Below, in pieces: positions 43,488 to 52,703 of a stretch of 61,882 nucleotides of DNA. The notes beneath the pieces were generated by a model. That model made no database searches and was not told the DNA's origin. It saw nothing but the letters and a program-made list of their open reading frames with translations. Origin of the DNA: Verrucomicrobiota bacterium (GTDB taxonomy: Bacteria > Verrucomicrobiota > Verrucomicrobiia > Chthoniobacterales > Terrimicrobiaceae); the NCBI GenBank assembly GCA_018970255.1, contig JAGWWS010000016.1, positions 1 through 61,882 on the forward strand, written 5' to 3'. Within the stretch, counting starts at the first letter, position 1. The number at the start of each line of letters is the position of its first letter. A program made the position numbers and the translations under genes.

Positions 43488-45364
43488 GGGTGTGTTGTTT
43501 TTTCGGGGCCCCGGGTGATCCAAATGCCGAGGAGGGCGATGTCGGCGGGGGTGACGCCGCTGAGGCGGGCGGCTTGGCCGAGGGTTTCGGGGCGGACGCT
43601 GCCGAGCTTCTGGGCGGCCTCGGTGCGGAGGCCGTGAATTTTTGCGTAGTCGATCCACTGGGGGATGGATTTCGATTCGTGGCGGGAGGTGCGGGCGATT
43701 TGTTCCTCTTGGCGCTGGATGTAGCCCGCGTATTTGAGGTCGGTCTCGACTTGCTGCCAGGCGGCGTCGGGGAATTGGCTGCGGATTTCGGCGGGGAGGG
43801 TTTCGGTGGAATTTTCGGGGCGCTTGAGCCAGCGCGCGAGCGGGAGGGAATCGATTTTGAATTCCTGCAGGCGGGAGCGGAGGGATTCGAGTTGGCGGGA
43901 TTTTTCGCGGAAGCGTTCGGCGCGCAGCGGGCAGGCGAGGCCGAGTTCGATGGCTTTGCCGGTGAGGCGGAGGTCGGCGTTGTCCTGGCGGAGGAGGAGG
44001 CGGTATTCGGCGCGGCTGGTGAACATGCGGTAGGGCTCGGGGGTGCCGCGGGTGACGAGGTCGTCGAGCATCACGCCGATGTAGGCCTCGTGGCGGGCGG
44101 GGGCGAGAGCCGGGCGGCCGAGGATTTTCAAGGCGGCATTCGCGCCTGCGACCAGGCCCTGAGCGGCGGCCTCTTCGTAGCCGGAGGTGCCATTGATTTG
44201 CCCAGCGAAATAGAGCCCCGGGAGGCGCTTCGTCTCGAGGGTGGTGTGGAGCTGGGTGGGCGGGCAGTAGTCGTATTCCACGGCGTAGCCGGGCCGCAGG
44301 ATTTCGGCGTTGGCGAGGCCGCGGATGCTGCGGATGAAGGCGAACTGGACTTCGAACGGGAGGCTGGTGGAGACGCCATTCACATAGACCTCGCCGGTGT
44401 GGCGGCCTTCGGGCTCGAGGAAGATCTGGTGCTGGGTTTTTTCTGCGAACTTCACGACCTTGTCCTCGATGCTCGGGCAGTAGCGCGGGCCGGTGCCTTC
44501 GATTTTGCCGGAGTAGAGCGGGGATTTGTCGAGGTTCGAGCGGATGATTTCGTGGGTGGATTCGTTCGTGTGGGTGATCCAGCACGGGATCTGGCGGGCG
44601 TGGAAGGCGCCATCGCGCCATTCGTTGAGCGTGTGGAGGTCGTCGCCGCCCTTGGTGATGGTGTCGGCGAGGTAGCTGAAGAGCGGCGGGGGCTCGTCGC
44701 CGTGCTGGGGTTCGCATTGGGAGAAATCAATGCCCTTCGCGAGCAGGCGGCAGGGCGTGCCGGTCTTGAAGCGCTCGACCTCGAAGCCAAGCTCGCGCAG
44801 GCAATCGCTGAAGGTTGAGACCCCGTCGCCGAGCCGGCCGCCGGCTTGATTGCGGAGGCCAACATGCAAGAGACCGCGCATGAATGTGCCGGTGGTGACA
44901 ACGACGGCGCGGGCGCGGAATTGCAGGCCGAGGCTGGTTTCCACGCCTTCCACTCCATCGGGGCCGGACAGGAGGCGCGTGACATTGCCCTGCTTCATGT
45001 CGAGCAGCGGCTGGGCCTCGAGGAGCGCCTTCATGCGGAACTGGTAGGCTTTTTTGTCGCACTGGGCGCGGGGGGCGCGGACGCTCGGGCCTTTCGTGGC
45101 ATTCAGCATGCGGAATTGGATCCCGGTGGCGTCGGTGTTCAGGGCCATGGCGCCGCCGAGGGCGTCGATTTCGCGGACCATGTGCCCTTTGGCGAGGCCG
45201 CCGATGGCGGGGTTGCAGGACATTTGGCCGACGGTATCGGCATTCTGCGTGAGGAGGAGTGTCTCGCAGCCGAGCCGCGAGGAAGCCATGGCCGCCTCGA
45301 TGCCCGCGTGGCCGGCGCCGATGACTATGACATCGTAGGCTTTCGGGTAGGCGAAACCGCTCAA
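43484..45364 (-). CDS. mnmG: tRNA uridine-5-carboxymethylaminomethyl modification enzyme MnmG
   Basis: A 626-aa FAD protein that with MnmE modifies U34 of certain tRNAs. Motifs: FAD-binding [21 protein letters not shown] near the N-terminus, [30 protein letters not shown]-type RYCPSIEDK, and [14 protein letters not shown]; a helical C-terminal domain ends in [13 protein letters not shown]. The start codon is TTG 45364, two bases after the stop of the upstream OB-fold gene; no ATG lies nearby, and the TTG gives the usual short N-terminus. Confidence 0.96.
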   Translation of the reverse strand: MSGFAYPKAYDVIVIGAGHAGIEAAMASSRLGCETLLLTQNADTVGQMSCNPAIGGLAKGHMVREIDALGGAMALNTDATGIQFRMLNATKGPSVRAPRAQCDKKAYQFRMKALLEAQPLLDMKQGNVTRLLSGPDGVEGVETSLGLQFRARAVVVTTGTFMRGLLHVGLRNQAGGRLGDGVSTFSDCLRELGFEVERFKTGTPCRLLAKGIDFSQCEPQHGDEPPPLFSYLADTITKGGDDLHTLNEWRDGAFHARQIPCWITHTNESTHEIIRSNLDKSPLYSGKIEGTGPRYCPSIEDKVVKFAEKTQHQIFLEPEGRHTGEVYVNGVSTSLPFEVQFAFIRSIRGLANAEILRPGYAVEYDYCPPTQLHTTLETKRLPGLYFAGQINGTSGYEEAAAQGLVAGANAALKILGRPALAPARHEAYIGVMLDDLVTRGTPEPYRMFTSRAEYRLLLRQDNADLRLTGKAIELGLACPLRAERFREKSRQLESLRSRLQEFKIDSLPLARWLKRPENSTETLPAEIRSQFPDAAWQQVETDLKYAGYIQRQEEQIARTSRHESKSIPQWIDYAKIHGLRTEAAQKLGSVRPETLGQAARLSGVTPADIALLGIWITRGPEKTTHP

Positions 45365-45365
45365 G

Positions 45366-45902
45366 TTATTCGGACGCGAGGCCGTGTGCGGAGAGCTTCT
45401 GCGCGAGGGCTTCGGGCGAGAGTTTGAAGCAATTCTTCAGGATGATGTCGCCGGCGACGAAATTGTCGAAGGTGCCGCGGACGGCGACATTTTCGCCTTG
45501 GACGATGAAGGAGCTTTGGTTGCTGAGGTTGCCGGCCCAATCGGCGTGGTAAACGGTGGCGCGGGTGTCGTCGTCCGAAACCGTGACGACGGATGACGGG
45601 ATGAAATCGGCGCCGAACACGGCCTTCACATCCGGCGTGGTGCGGTCGGGGAGCTGCATGTAGACGGCGAGCGGGTCGCCCTCGGAATCGTCGGCCTGCG
45701 TGACCTCGCCCACCCGGCCGTAAACGCAAATGCGCATGCCGTTGTATTTCTGCAGGGCGGCGTCCTCGTTGTTGGAAAAATCGTCCACGATTTGTTCGAG
45801 GGTGACGAAGCCGTCGTCCGGGAGCGGCGCAAGGGCCGGCTGTGCAAACAGGGGGGCCGCGGCGAGGAGGAGCAGCGCGAGGGTGTTGCGGAGTGTTTTC
45901 AT
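45366..45902 (-). CDS. Exported OB-fold (tRNA_anti-like) protein
   Basis: A 178-aa protein with a signal peptide ([21 protein letters not shown]) and a domain resembling tRNA_anti-like OB folds: [22 protein letters not shown], then [20 protein letters not shown], and [26 protein letters not shown]. Exported members of this fold have no defined function. It lies directly upstream of mnmG and is probably cotranscribed; it is divergent from pyrD across 92 bases. Confidence 0.82.
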   Translation of the reverse strand: MKTLRNTLALLLLAAAPLFAQPALAPLPDDGFVTLEQIVDDFSNNEDAALQKYNGMRICVYGRVGEVTQADDSEGDPLAVYMQLPDRTTPDVKAVFGADFIPSSVVTVSDDDTRATVYHADWAGNLSNQSSFIVQGENVAVRGTFDNFVAGDIILKNCFKLSPEALAQKLSAHGLASE

Positions 45903-45994
45903 CGTTCAGAAACCTTGGGGCATCGGCTGCGGGCGCTCAACGCAAAAAGCTCCTTTTGGTTGTCGCGGAGGCGCAAGGCGTTTATTCCGCCCGC

Positions 45995-46996
45995 GTGGAT
46001 TTGTATCGGGCATTTCTGAGACCCCTGCTTTTCCGCCTGCCGGCGGAGGCGGCGCACAACCTGGCGCTCGCAGGGTTGAAGGCCTCGCCGCCCGATTTGC
46101 TGAAAAAAACCTTCGGCCCGCCGCCGCGCGACCCGTTCCGGCTTTTCGGGATCGCATTCCAAAACCGCGTGGGCCTTGCGGCCGGCATGGACAAGAACGC
46201 GGCGGCGCCGCGCGCCTGGGAGGCGCTGGGGTTCGGTTTCATGGAACTCGGCACGGTCACCGCCCTGCCCCAGCCGGGGAACCCCAAGCCGCGGTGCTTC
46301 CGCTATCCCGCCGAGTGCGCGCTGATCAACCGGATGGGATTCAATAATGCCGGCGCCGCAGCTGTGGCGGCGCGATTGGAAAAGGCGTGGACCGCCTCAA
46401 ACTGGCCCCGCGTGCCAGTGGGCATCAACATTGGAAAATCCAAGGCCACGCCGGTGGAGCAGGCGGCCTCGGACTACGCGACGAGCTTCAAGCTGCTGCA
46501 GCGCTTCGGCGACTACTTCACCATCAATGTCAGCTCACCGAACACGCCCGGCCTCCGCTCGCTGCAGGAGAGCGACCCTTTGCGAAAAATCGTGCAGGCG
46601 GTGCGCGCCGTGGATGCCGACAAGCCGCTGCTCGTGAAAATTTCCCCCGACATGGACGAGGAGGAACTCGCGCAAATCGCCGCCACCGCCGTGGAGGAAG
46701 GTGTCTCGGGCATCATCGCCACGAACACCACGCTCGACAGGAAAGGCATTGAGGCAAAGTCCTCGCACTCCGGTGGGCTCAGCGGCGCTCCGTTGCGCGA
46801 AAAATCCACCCGTGTGATCAAACTCCTGCGGCGGGTGACCGGTCTGCCCATCATCGCCTCGGGCGGCATCATGGATGCGGAATCTGCACGGGAAAAAATC
46901 GAAGCCGGTGCAAGCCTGGTCCAACTTTACACGGGCTTCGTCTATTCCGGTCCCGCCTTGATCCGCGCCATCACTGCGGAACTTTCGGAAAAGTGA
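45995..46996 (+). CDS. pyrD: Dihydroorotate dehydrogenase (class 2, quinone-linked)
   Basis: A 333-aa flavoenzyme of pyrimidine synthesis, attached to the inner membrane and passing electrons to quinone. The GTG at 45995 gives the standard class-2 N-terminal helix (VDLYRAFLRPLLFRLPAEAAHNLAL). Other marks are NRVGLAAGMDKNAAAPRAWEALGFGFMELGTVT, the class-2 catalytic-serine motif NVSSPNTPGLRSLQ, IIATNTTLDRKG and GGIMDAESAREKIEAGASLVQLYTGFVY. The next gene's GTG overlaps its stop (GTGA, 46993-46996). Confidence 0.96.
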   Translation: MDLYRAFLRPLLFRLPAEAAHNLALAGLKASPPDLLKKTFGPPPRDPFRLFGIAFQNRVGLAAGMDKNAAAPRAWEALGFGFMELGTVTALPQPGNPKPRCFRYPAECALINRMGFNNAGAAAVAARLEKAWTASNWPRVPVGINIGKSKATPVEQAASDYATSFKLLQRFGDYFTINVSSPNTPGLRSLQESDPLRKIVQAVRAVDADKPLLVKISPDMDEEELAQIAATAVEEGVSGIIATNTTLDRKGIEAKSSHSGGLSGAPLREKSTRVIKLLRRVTGLPIIASGGIMDAESAREKIEAGASLVQLYTGFVYSGPALIRAITAELSEK

Positions 46997-47532
46997 AACG
47001 GGCGCTTTTGGTTGTGTTTTTGGCCGCCGCCGCGTTCCCGGGCTTGGCACAAAGCGAACTCGAAGTGCGTGCGCGTTGGCTCGATTCGCTGGGGCTGCCC
47101 TACAACGCCCACTGGACGCCGCCCGGCGAGCCAAAGCCATGGAAAATGGATTGCTCAAACACCGTCCGCTGGCTCCACCGCGAAACCCACGGCTCGCTGC
47201 TGCCGAGGACCAGTTCGGACCAATACCTTTTCTTCCGCGAGCGCGGCCGCTTCCGCCGCGCCGGAACCAACCCCGATCGCCTCATGCGCGAACTCCGGCG
47301 GGGCGACCTGTTGTTTTGGGAACACACCTACCGCCCCCAGCGCAGGCCGCCGGTGACCCATGTGATGGTTTACCTCGGGCGCGACCAAGCCGGCCGCATG
47401 TGGATGGCCGGCTCGCAGGGCGGGCAGGGCGTGGGCGTCCACGAGTTCCGGCCGAAAATGCGGATGGGCGGCTACAATTGGTTCCTGTGGTTCCGCCGCG
47501 AGGGGCGGTTCATCGGATACGCGAGACCCTGA
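46993..47532 (+). CDS. NlpC/P60-like exported cysteine peptidase
   Basis: A 179-aa protein with a signal peptide (KRALLVVFLAAAAFPGLAQ) and an NlpC/P60-like fold: catalytic Cys54 in KMDCSNTVRWLH, the family motif RRGDLLFWEH near residue 103, and catalytic His123 in VTHVMVYLGRD. Such enzymes trim peptidoglycan stem peptides. The Cys motif (DCSNTV) departs from the usual DCSGFV. GTG start is chosen for the overlap with pyrD and for the signal peptide. It is convergent with gatA, with 18 bases between them. Confidence 0.85.
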   Translation: MKRALLVVFLAAAAFPGLAQSELEVRARWLDSLGLPYNAHWTPPGEPKPWKMDCSNTVRWLHRETHGSLLPRTSSDQYLFFRERGRFRRAGTNPDRLMRELRRGDLLFWEHTYRPQRRPPVTHVMVYLGRDQAGRMWMAGSQGGQGVGVHEFRPKMRMGGYNWFLWFRREGRFIGYARP

Positions 47533-47550
47533 GCCGCCTTTTCGAAGAAA

Positions 47551-49008
47551 CTAGGCCAACGGGTCTGTGCCCAGCACTTCGCCGGCGCCGGCTTTTTCGA
47601 AGGCATCCGCGATTCCCAGCAGGCGGGATTCGTCGAGCGCCTTGCCGAGGAATTGCAGCCCCACGGGGAGCCGCTTGTCGCCTTCCTCCACGAATCCGCA
47701 CGGCACACTGATCCCGCAAATGCCGGCGAGGTTTGTGGCGATCGTGAAAATATCGGCCAGATACATCCGCAGCGGGTCGTCCACGCGCTCTCCGATTTTG
47801 AACGCAAGGTCGGGCGAGGTCGGGCAAACAATCGCGTCCACTTTTTCGAACGCCTCCGTGAAATCCCGCCGCACCAGCGTCCGCACCTTCTGGGCGCGGA
47901 GGTAGTAGGCGTCGTAGTAACCACTGGAGAGCACATAGGTGCCGAGGATGATGCGGCGCTTCACCTCGCTGCCGAACCCCTCCTCGCGCGTCCTCATGTA
48001 GTGGTCGAGGAGGTCGCGGGGGTTCTTGGCGCGGTGGCCGTAGCGGACGCCGTCGAACCGCGCCAGGTTCGCCGAGGCCTCCGCCGTGGCGATGATGTAG
48101 TAAACGCCCACCGCATATTCCGTGTGGGGCAGGGAGACATCGACGATTTCGGCGCCGAGGCCTTCGCAAAGCTTGATGGCCGCCTCGACGCGTTCGCGCA
48201 CCCGTTTGTCCATGCCATCGACAAAATACTCGCGCGGCACGCCGAGCCTCGCGCCCTTCAGGTCCCTGCCGAGTTGAGAGGTGAAATCCTCGGGCGGCAA
48301 ATCGAGGGAGGTCGAATCCCGCGGGTCCCGGCCGGCGATGGCATTCAAAACCAAGGCGCAATCCCGCGTGCTGCGGGCGATCGGCCCGATTTGGTCGAGC
48401 GAGGAGGCGAACGCCACGAGCCCGTAGCGCGAGACGCGCCCGTAGCTGGGCTTCAGCCCCACCACGCCGCAAAGCGATGCCGGTTGGCGGATGGAACCGC
48501 CCGTGTCGCTGCCGAGCGTGGCGAACGCCTCGCGGGCGGCCACGGAGGCTGCGGAGCCCCCGCTCGATCCGCCGGGGATCCTCGAGGTGTCCCAGGGGTT
48601 GCGGGTTTTTTGGAAAGCGGAATTCTCGGTGGAGGAACCCATCGCAAATTCGTCCATGTTCAGGCGGCCGAATGGGATGGCCCCCGCCGCACGGAGCTTG
48701 GAGATCGCGGTGGCGTCGTAGGGCGACTTGAAGCCGGCCAGGATTTTCGAAGCGCAGGTGCATGGCTCGCCGAGCACATTGATGGCGTCCTTGATGCCGA
48801 TGGGCACGCCGCCCAGCGGGAGGCTGGTATCGGCCTTCGCCGCCGCCGCCAGCGCGGATTCGAGGTCCCGCGAGAGGTAGGCCCCGATTTGCGGGTCCGC
48901 CGCCGCGATGCGCGCTTCGAGCCCCTTCACGGCATCCACCGGCGTGAAATCGCCTTTGCGGAAGCCCGCTTGGAGTTCGGAAATGGAGAGTGCGGTCAGG
49001 TCGGCCAT
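47551..49008 (-). CDS. gatA: Glutamyl-tRNA(Gln)/aspartyl-tRNA(Asn) amidotransferase subunit A
   Basis: A 485-aa amidase that supplies ammonia for making Gln-tRNA(Gln) or Asn-tRNA(Asn) by the indirect route. The amidase signature is intact: GVPIGIKDAINVLG carries the catalytic Lys, and GGSSGGSAASVAAREAFATLGSDTGGSIRQPAS carries the Ser-cisSer-Lys triad serines. The C-terminus ends normally (GAGEVLGTDPLA). Its ATG lies one base after the gatC stop. gatB is not in the window. Confidence 0.97.
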   Translation of the reverse strand: MADLTALSISELQAGFRKGDFTPVDAVKGLEARIAAADPQIGAYLSRDLESALAAAAKADTSLPLGGVPIGIKDAINVLGEPCTCASKILAGFKSPYDATAISKLRAAGAIPFGRLNMDEFAMGSSTENSAFQKTRNPWDTSRIPGGSSGGSAASVAAREAFATLGSDTGGSIRQPASLCGVVGLKPSYGRVSRYGLVAFASSLDQIGPIARSTRDCALVLNAIAGRDPRDSTSLDLPPEDFTSQLGRDLKGARLGVPREYFVDGMDKRVRERVEAAIKLCEGLGAEIVDVSLPHTEYAVGVYYIIATAEASANLARFDGVRYGHRAKNPRDLLDHYMRTREEGFGSEVKRRIILGTYVLSSGYYDAYYLRAQKVRTLVRRDFTEAFEKVDAIVCPTSPDLAFKIGERVDDPLRMYLADIFTIATNLAGICGISVPCGFVEEGDKRLPVGLQFLGKALDESRLLGIADAFEKAGAGEVLGTDPLA

Positions 49009-49009
49009 G

Positions 49010-49297
49010 TCATTCGATCACTTTGGTCACGACCACGAGGTTGTTTGCCGAGTGGGGTGCGTTCGAGAGCGCGAGTTCCCTCGGCAGCCCGGGCTTGGGC
49101 TCGTCGGCGCGGAAGACATTGAAAACCGGGTTCGCATGCGCCGTCGGCTCCACGCCCGAGACATCGAGCGATTTCAACTGCTCGACATATTCCAGCACCC
49201 GGCCGAGCTGGCTTTGGAAGGTCGCCGCCTCTTCGCCGGTCAACTCGATCCTCGCCAGCCGCGCCACATCTCGCACATCAAGGTTGGGACTGCCCAT
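49010..49297 (-). CDS. gatC: Glutamyl-tRNA(Gln)/aspartyl-tRNA(Asn) amidotransferase subunit C
   Basis: A 95-aa subunit that stabilises the GatAB complex. It has the family pattern LDVRDVARLARIELTGEEAATFQSQLGRVLEYVEQLKSLDVSGVEPTAHANPVFNVFRADEP. ATG 49297 is preferred over an in-frame ATG 39 bases upstream, because the family helix begins shortly after MGSPNLDV. It is directly upstream of gatA (one base apart). Confidence 0.95.
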   Translation of the reverse strand: MGSPNLDVRDVARLARIELTGEEAATFQSQLGRVLEYVEQLKSLDVSGVEPTAHANPVFNVFRADEPKPGLPRELALSNAPHSANNLVVVTKVIE

Positions 49298-49357
49298 GGG
49301 CGGATATCCGTAGGGAATTGCGCCCGCTTTGTCCAAAAATTTGAGCGCGCCAGCGGG

Positions 49358-50092
49358 CTAATGGCGCTCGGCGAGGCGTTCGACCAAGGCGTGTTCGACG
49401 GCAAAAACCGCACCGTCTTCTGCGATGAGTTCCAAATTCCCGTCGGGGCGCAGCCCCTTGAAGAGCCCCGCCACGCGCCGCCCGCCGGAAAGGAAAACCT
49501 CCACCGGCAACGGGTCGCCCCACCGTGCATTCAATTCCGCCACCGCCGCACCCATCCCCCCCGCGGGCATTTTCCTGTGCGCATCCCCCAGCGCCGCCAG
49601 AACCCCGTTCGCCAATTCCCCCATCGGCGGCGGCTTGATCCAATCCGCCAGCCGCGACGCCGTTCCCCGCAGTTCCACATCCTCCAGCCACGGCTCGTTC
49701 CGGACATTCATCCCGAAGCCCACGATCAGCACGCCCGAAGCCGGCTGTTCGATCAAGAGCCCAGCCAGTTTGAGGCCGCCGCACATCAGGTCGTTCGGCC
49801 AACGGAGCCGAGCGTTCCCCACGCCCAGCGATTCCAAGAGCGCCAGCAGCTCCAGCCCCACCCGCAGCGAAAACCCCGCCCAGGCGCCGGCCGGACCCTC
49901 CGCCGGCAGCACAGCGGAAATCCATAGCCCGCCATCCCCGCAAACAAACCTCCGCCCGAACCGCCCCCTCCCGCGCGTTTGCCGGTCCGCCCTCGCCGCC
50001 TCCCATGGCCCCAGCCCGCGGCACACATCGTTCGTCGATTCGACCTCGTCGAACTCCAACAATTTCCACCCGGGATCCGCGTTGACAGCCAT
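49358..50092 (-). CDS. birA: Biotin--[acetyl-CoA-carboxylase] ligase, catalytic type without DNA-binding domain
   Basis: A 244-aa enzyme that activates biotin and attaches it to carboxyl-carrier proteins. Motifs include EVESTNDVCRGLG, the biotinyl-AMP loop GRGRFGRRF, RWPNDLMCGGLKLAGLLIE and GFGMNVRN, plus the small C-terminal SH3-like domain. There is no N-terminal winged helix, so it should not act as a repressor (class I BirA). The start ATG 50092 is the natural beginning of the domain. Upstream of gatC by 60 bases on the same strand. Confidence 0.93.
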   Translation of the reverse strand: MAVNADPGWKLLEFDEVESTNDVCRGLGPWEAARADRQTRGRGRFGRRFVCGDGGLWISAVLPAEGPAGAWAGFSLRVGLELLALLESLGVGNARLRWPNDLMCGGLKLAGLLIEQPASGVLIVGFGMNVRNEPWLEDVELRGTASRLADWIKPPPMGELANGVLAALGDAHRKMPAGGMGAAVAELNARWGDPLPVEVFLSGGRRVAGLFKGLRPDGNLELIAEDGAVFAVEHALVERLAERH

Positions 50093-50134
50093 TTCGCTAT
50101 TTAGTCTCCTCGGCTCCTCAACTCCCAAACACAA

Positions 50135-50809
50135 ATGAAAAAACTCCTCTCCACACTCACCCTCTCCCTCGTCCTCGCCACCTCGGGCGCCATCGCCGGC
50201 ACGACCAAGCCCGCGAAAAAGGAAGCCGACACCGGCAGCGCCACCGCCGAGGCCGCCAAGGCGACGGGCAAACAAGCCGAAAAAACCGCGAAGGGCACCG
50301 CCTCGAATGTCGGCAACACCGTTGCCAACGCTGCCGCCGGTTCCGCAGCCACCGCTGGCGCCGCCGCGGGGACTGTCGTCGGAACGGCCAAGGCCGCTGG
50401 CGCAACTGTCGTGGATACCGGCAAGGCCGCCCTCAACAAAAATCCCCTCAAGGGTGCCGAGAAAGCCGTTGAAGCCGCAGCAGGCGGAGCGCTGAAGACC
50501 ACAGGCACTGCCGTGGGCGGAACCCTCAAAACCGCAGCCGACGCCACAGAAACCGCCCTCGGGGCCGCAGCCGACACCACTGTCACGGGGGTTTCCGCAG
50601 CAGCCGGAACCGCCAAAACCGGCGTCGATGCCGCCAAGACCGCCGGCACTGCCGCCAAGGAAGCCGCTGACTCTGTGAAGCCGAAGAAAAAATCCAAGAA
50701 GGAATCCGGCGACAAGGCCGACAAGAAATCCGACAAAAAAGAGAAGAAATCCAAGAAGAAGGCCGAGAAGGATTCCTCCAAGAAGTCCTCCGAGAAAAAG
50801 CAGGACTAA
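50135..50809 (+). CDS. Exported Ala-rich repeat protein with a Lys-rich tail
   Basis: A 224-aa protein with a signal peptide (KKLLSTLTLSLVLATSGAIAG), a middle part of roughly 150 residues made of degenerate Ala/Thr/Gly/Lys repeats (such as GTAKAAGATVVDTGKAAL, and GGALKTTGTAVGGTLKTAADA) that resembles LEA or apolipoprotein-like amphipathic helices, and a highly charged Lys/Ser/Glu tail of about 45 residues. It has no catalytic motif. A role in stress protection, envelope or nucleic-acid binding is conceivable but unproven; low-complexity proteins like this are poor homology targets. A strong terminator follows. Confidence 0.8.
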   Translation: MKKLLSTLTLSLVLATSGAIAGTTKPAKKEADTGSATAEAAKATGKQAEKTAKGTASNVGNTVANAAAGSAATAGAAAGTVVGTAKAAGATVVDTGKAALNKNPLKGAEKAVEAAAGGALKTTGTAVGGTLKTAADATETALGAAADTTVTGVSAAAGTAKTGVDAAKTAGTAAKEAADSVKPKKKSKKESGDKADKKSDKKEKKSKKKAEKDSSKKSSEKKQD

Positions 50810-50830
50810 CGCCTCCTCCCACCCAACCCG

Positions 50831-50866
50831 AAAAGCCGCCCCGGCCAGACCGCGGCGGCTTTTTCA
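50831..50866 (+). terminator. Rho-independent terminator after the Ala/Lys-rich protein gene
   Basis: AAAAGCCGCC (50831-50840) pairs perfectly with GGCGGCTTTT (50854-50863). Inside the loop CGG and CCG can add three more pairs, and the 3' arm runs into a short T tract. It lies 22 bases after the stop at 50809 and before cysI, so cysI needs its own promoter. Confidence 0.75.
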
Positions 50867-50933
50867 TTTTGGGGGCGAGAAGAATCGCATTGCCGCGGGG
50901 GCGGTTTTCCCGAACGATTCCCCCCCATTTTCC

Positions 50934-52649
50934 ATGAGCACCGCCACACAGGAACCAAAACCCCTCAGCGCGAACGAAACCCTCAAAGCCGCCTCGAACC
51001 ACCTCCGCGGCCGCCTCGCCGAGGAATTGGCCGACACCTCCACCGGCGCCATCACCGAGGACTCGGGCCAACTCACGAAATTCCACGGCCTCTACCTGCA
51101 GGACGACCGCGACCTGCGCATCGCCCTCAAAAAAGCCGGCAAGGAAAAGGCGTTCTCGTTCATGCTCCGCGTGCGCCTGCCCGGCGGCCGCGCCTCCGCC
51201 TCCCAGTGGCTCGTCCTCGACAAACTCGCCGACGATGTCGCCTCGCCCTCGCTGCGCCTCACCACGCGCCAGACCTTCCAGTTCCACGGCGTGCTCAAGG
51301 GGAATGTCAAAAAGCTCATCCAGGGCATGCACCGCGCGCTGCTCGATTCCATCGCGGCCTGCGGCGATGTGAACCGCAATGTCATGGCGCCCCCGAACCC
51401 CGAGCGCAGCCCCGCCGCGCAGGAGGTTTTCGAACACGCGAAATCCTGGAGCGAATTTGCCCTGCCAAAGACCCGCGCCTACCACGAAATCTACCTCGAC
51501 GAGGAACTCGTCGCCGGCGGCGAGCCCGAGCGCGAGCCGATGTATGGCGACACCTACCTCCCGCGCAAATTCAAGACCGGCTTCGTCCTCCCGCCCTCGA
51601 ACGATGTCGATGTCTTCTCGCAGGACCTCGGGTTCATCGCCGTGGCCGAAGGCGGCCGCCTGCTCGGCTACAATGTCACCGCCGGCGGCGGCCTCGGCAT
51701 GAGCCACGGCAATGCCGAAACCTACCCGCGCCTCGCCGATGTCCTCGGGTTCATCGAGCCCGGCCAGGTCAACAAAATCGGCGAAGCCGTCATCACCACT
51801 CAGCGCGATTTCGGCGACCGCACGAACCGCAAGCACGCCCGCTTGAAATACACCATCCAGGACCGCGGCGTGGAATGGTTCAAGGGCGAGGTCGAAAAAC
51901 GCTCGGGCATCAAATTCCAGCCCGCCCGCCCCTTTGCCTTCACCACCATCGAGGACCCGCTCGGCTGGCACGAATGCGTGGACGGCACCTGGTTCTACGG
52001 CCTCCACATCCTCAGCGGCCGCATCGTGGACCGCGACGGCTGGCCGATGAAAACCGCCCTCCGCGAAATCGCCCAAATCCATTCCGGCGACTTCCGCCTC
52101 ACGCCCTCGCAAAACCTCACCATTTCCGGCGTCGCCCCCGGCAAAAAAGCCGAAGTCGATGCCATCCTCGCCAAGCACGGCCTCCACCGCGAGAACGAGC
52201 GCTCGGGTATGCGGCTCAACGCGCTCTCCTGCGTGGCCCTGCCCACCTGCGGCCTCGCCCTCGCCGAGAGCGAGCGCGCCCTGCCGGACATCCTCGAAAA
52301 ATTCGAAGCCGTCCTCGACGAGAACGGCCTCCGCCACGATGCCATCAGCATCCGCGTGACCGGTTGCCCGAACGGCTGCGCCCGCCCCTACCTCGGCGAA
52401 ATCGGCCTCGTCGGCAAAGCCCCCAACAAATACGCGCTCTACCTCGGCGCCCGCTATGACGGCACGCGGTTGAACCGCCTGTATTCGCCCAGCACCACGG
52501 TCGAAGGCGCCGTGGAAATGCTCCGCCCGGTCATCAAGCGCTACGCCTTGGAGAGGCAAAACGGCGAAGGCTTCGGCGACTTCTGCGACCGCGCCATCCT
52601 CCCCGCCGACGCCACCTTCCACTCGATCGGCACCCAAGCGGCGGCATAA
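50934..52649 (+). CDS. cysI: Sulfite reductase hemoprotein (siroheme / 4Fe-4S)
   Basis: A 571-aa enzyme that reduces sulfite to sulfide in six electrons. It contains two ferredoxin-like half repeats and two nitrite/sulfite reductase domains. The cluster/siroheme cysteines are visible at about residues 433 and 439 (CVALPTCGLALAESER) and 478 and 482 (GCPNGCARPYLGEIGLVGKAP). The siroheme-contact stretch LRLTTRQTFQFHGVLKGN is near residue 105. Length and motifs fit CysI rather than ferredoxin-nitrite reductase. No cysJ lies adjacent. Confidence 0.95.
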   Translation: MSTATQEPKPLSANETLKAASNHLRGRLAEELADTSTGAITEDSGQLTKFHGLYLQDDRDLRIALKKAGKEKAFSFMLRVRLPGGRASASQWLVLDKLADDVASPSLRLTTRQTFQFHGVLKGNVKKLIQGMHRALLDSIAACGDVNRNVMAPPNPERSPAAQEVFEHAKSWSEFALPKTRAYHEIYLDEELVAGGEPEREPMYGDTYLPRKFKTGFVLPPSNDVDVFSQDLGFIAVAEGGRLLGYNVTAGGGLGMSHGNAETYPRLADVLGFIEPGQVNKIGEAVITTQRDFGDRTNRKHARLKYTIQDRGVEWFKGEVEKRSGIKFQPARPFAFTTIEDPLGWHECVDGTWFYGLHILSGRIVDRDGWPMKTALREIAQIHSGDFRLTPSQNLTISGVAPGKKAEVDAILAKHGLHRENERSGMRLNALSCVALPTCGLALAESERALPDILEKFEAVLDENGLRHDAISIRVTGCPNGCARPYLGEIGLVGKAPNKYALYLGARYDGTRLNRLYSPSTTVEGAVEMLRPVIKRYALERQNGEGFGDFCDRAILPADATFHSIGTQAAA

Positions 52650-52703
52650 CCAAAGGTGAGGCGGTCTTTCCGCAGAGCGATTCGCTGAGAAAAATCCATC
52701 ACC

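Noticed and set aside
50810-50933. Sulfur-responsive riboswitch before cysI
   Set aside because: After the terminator only about 65 bases remain, with no SAM-riboswitch-like core.
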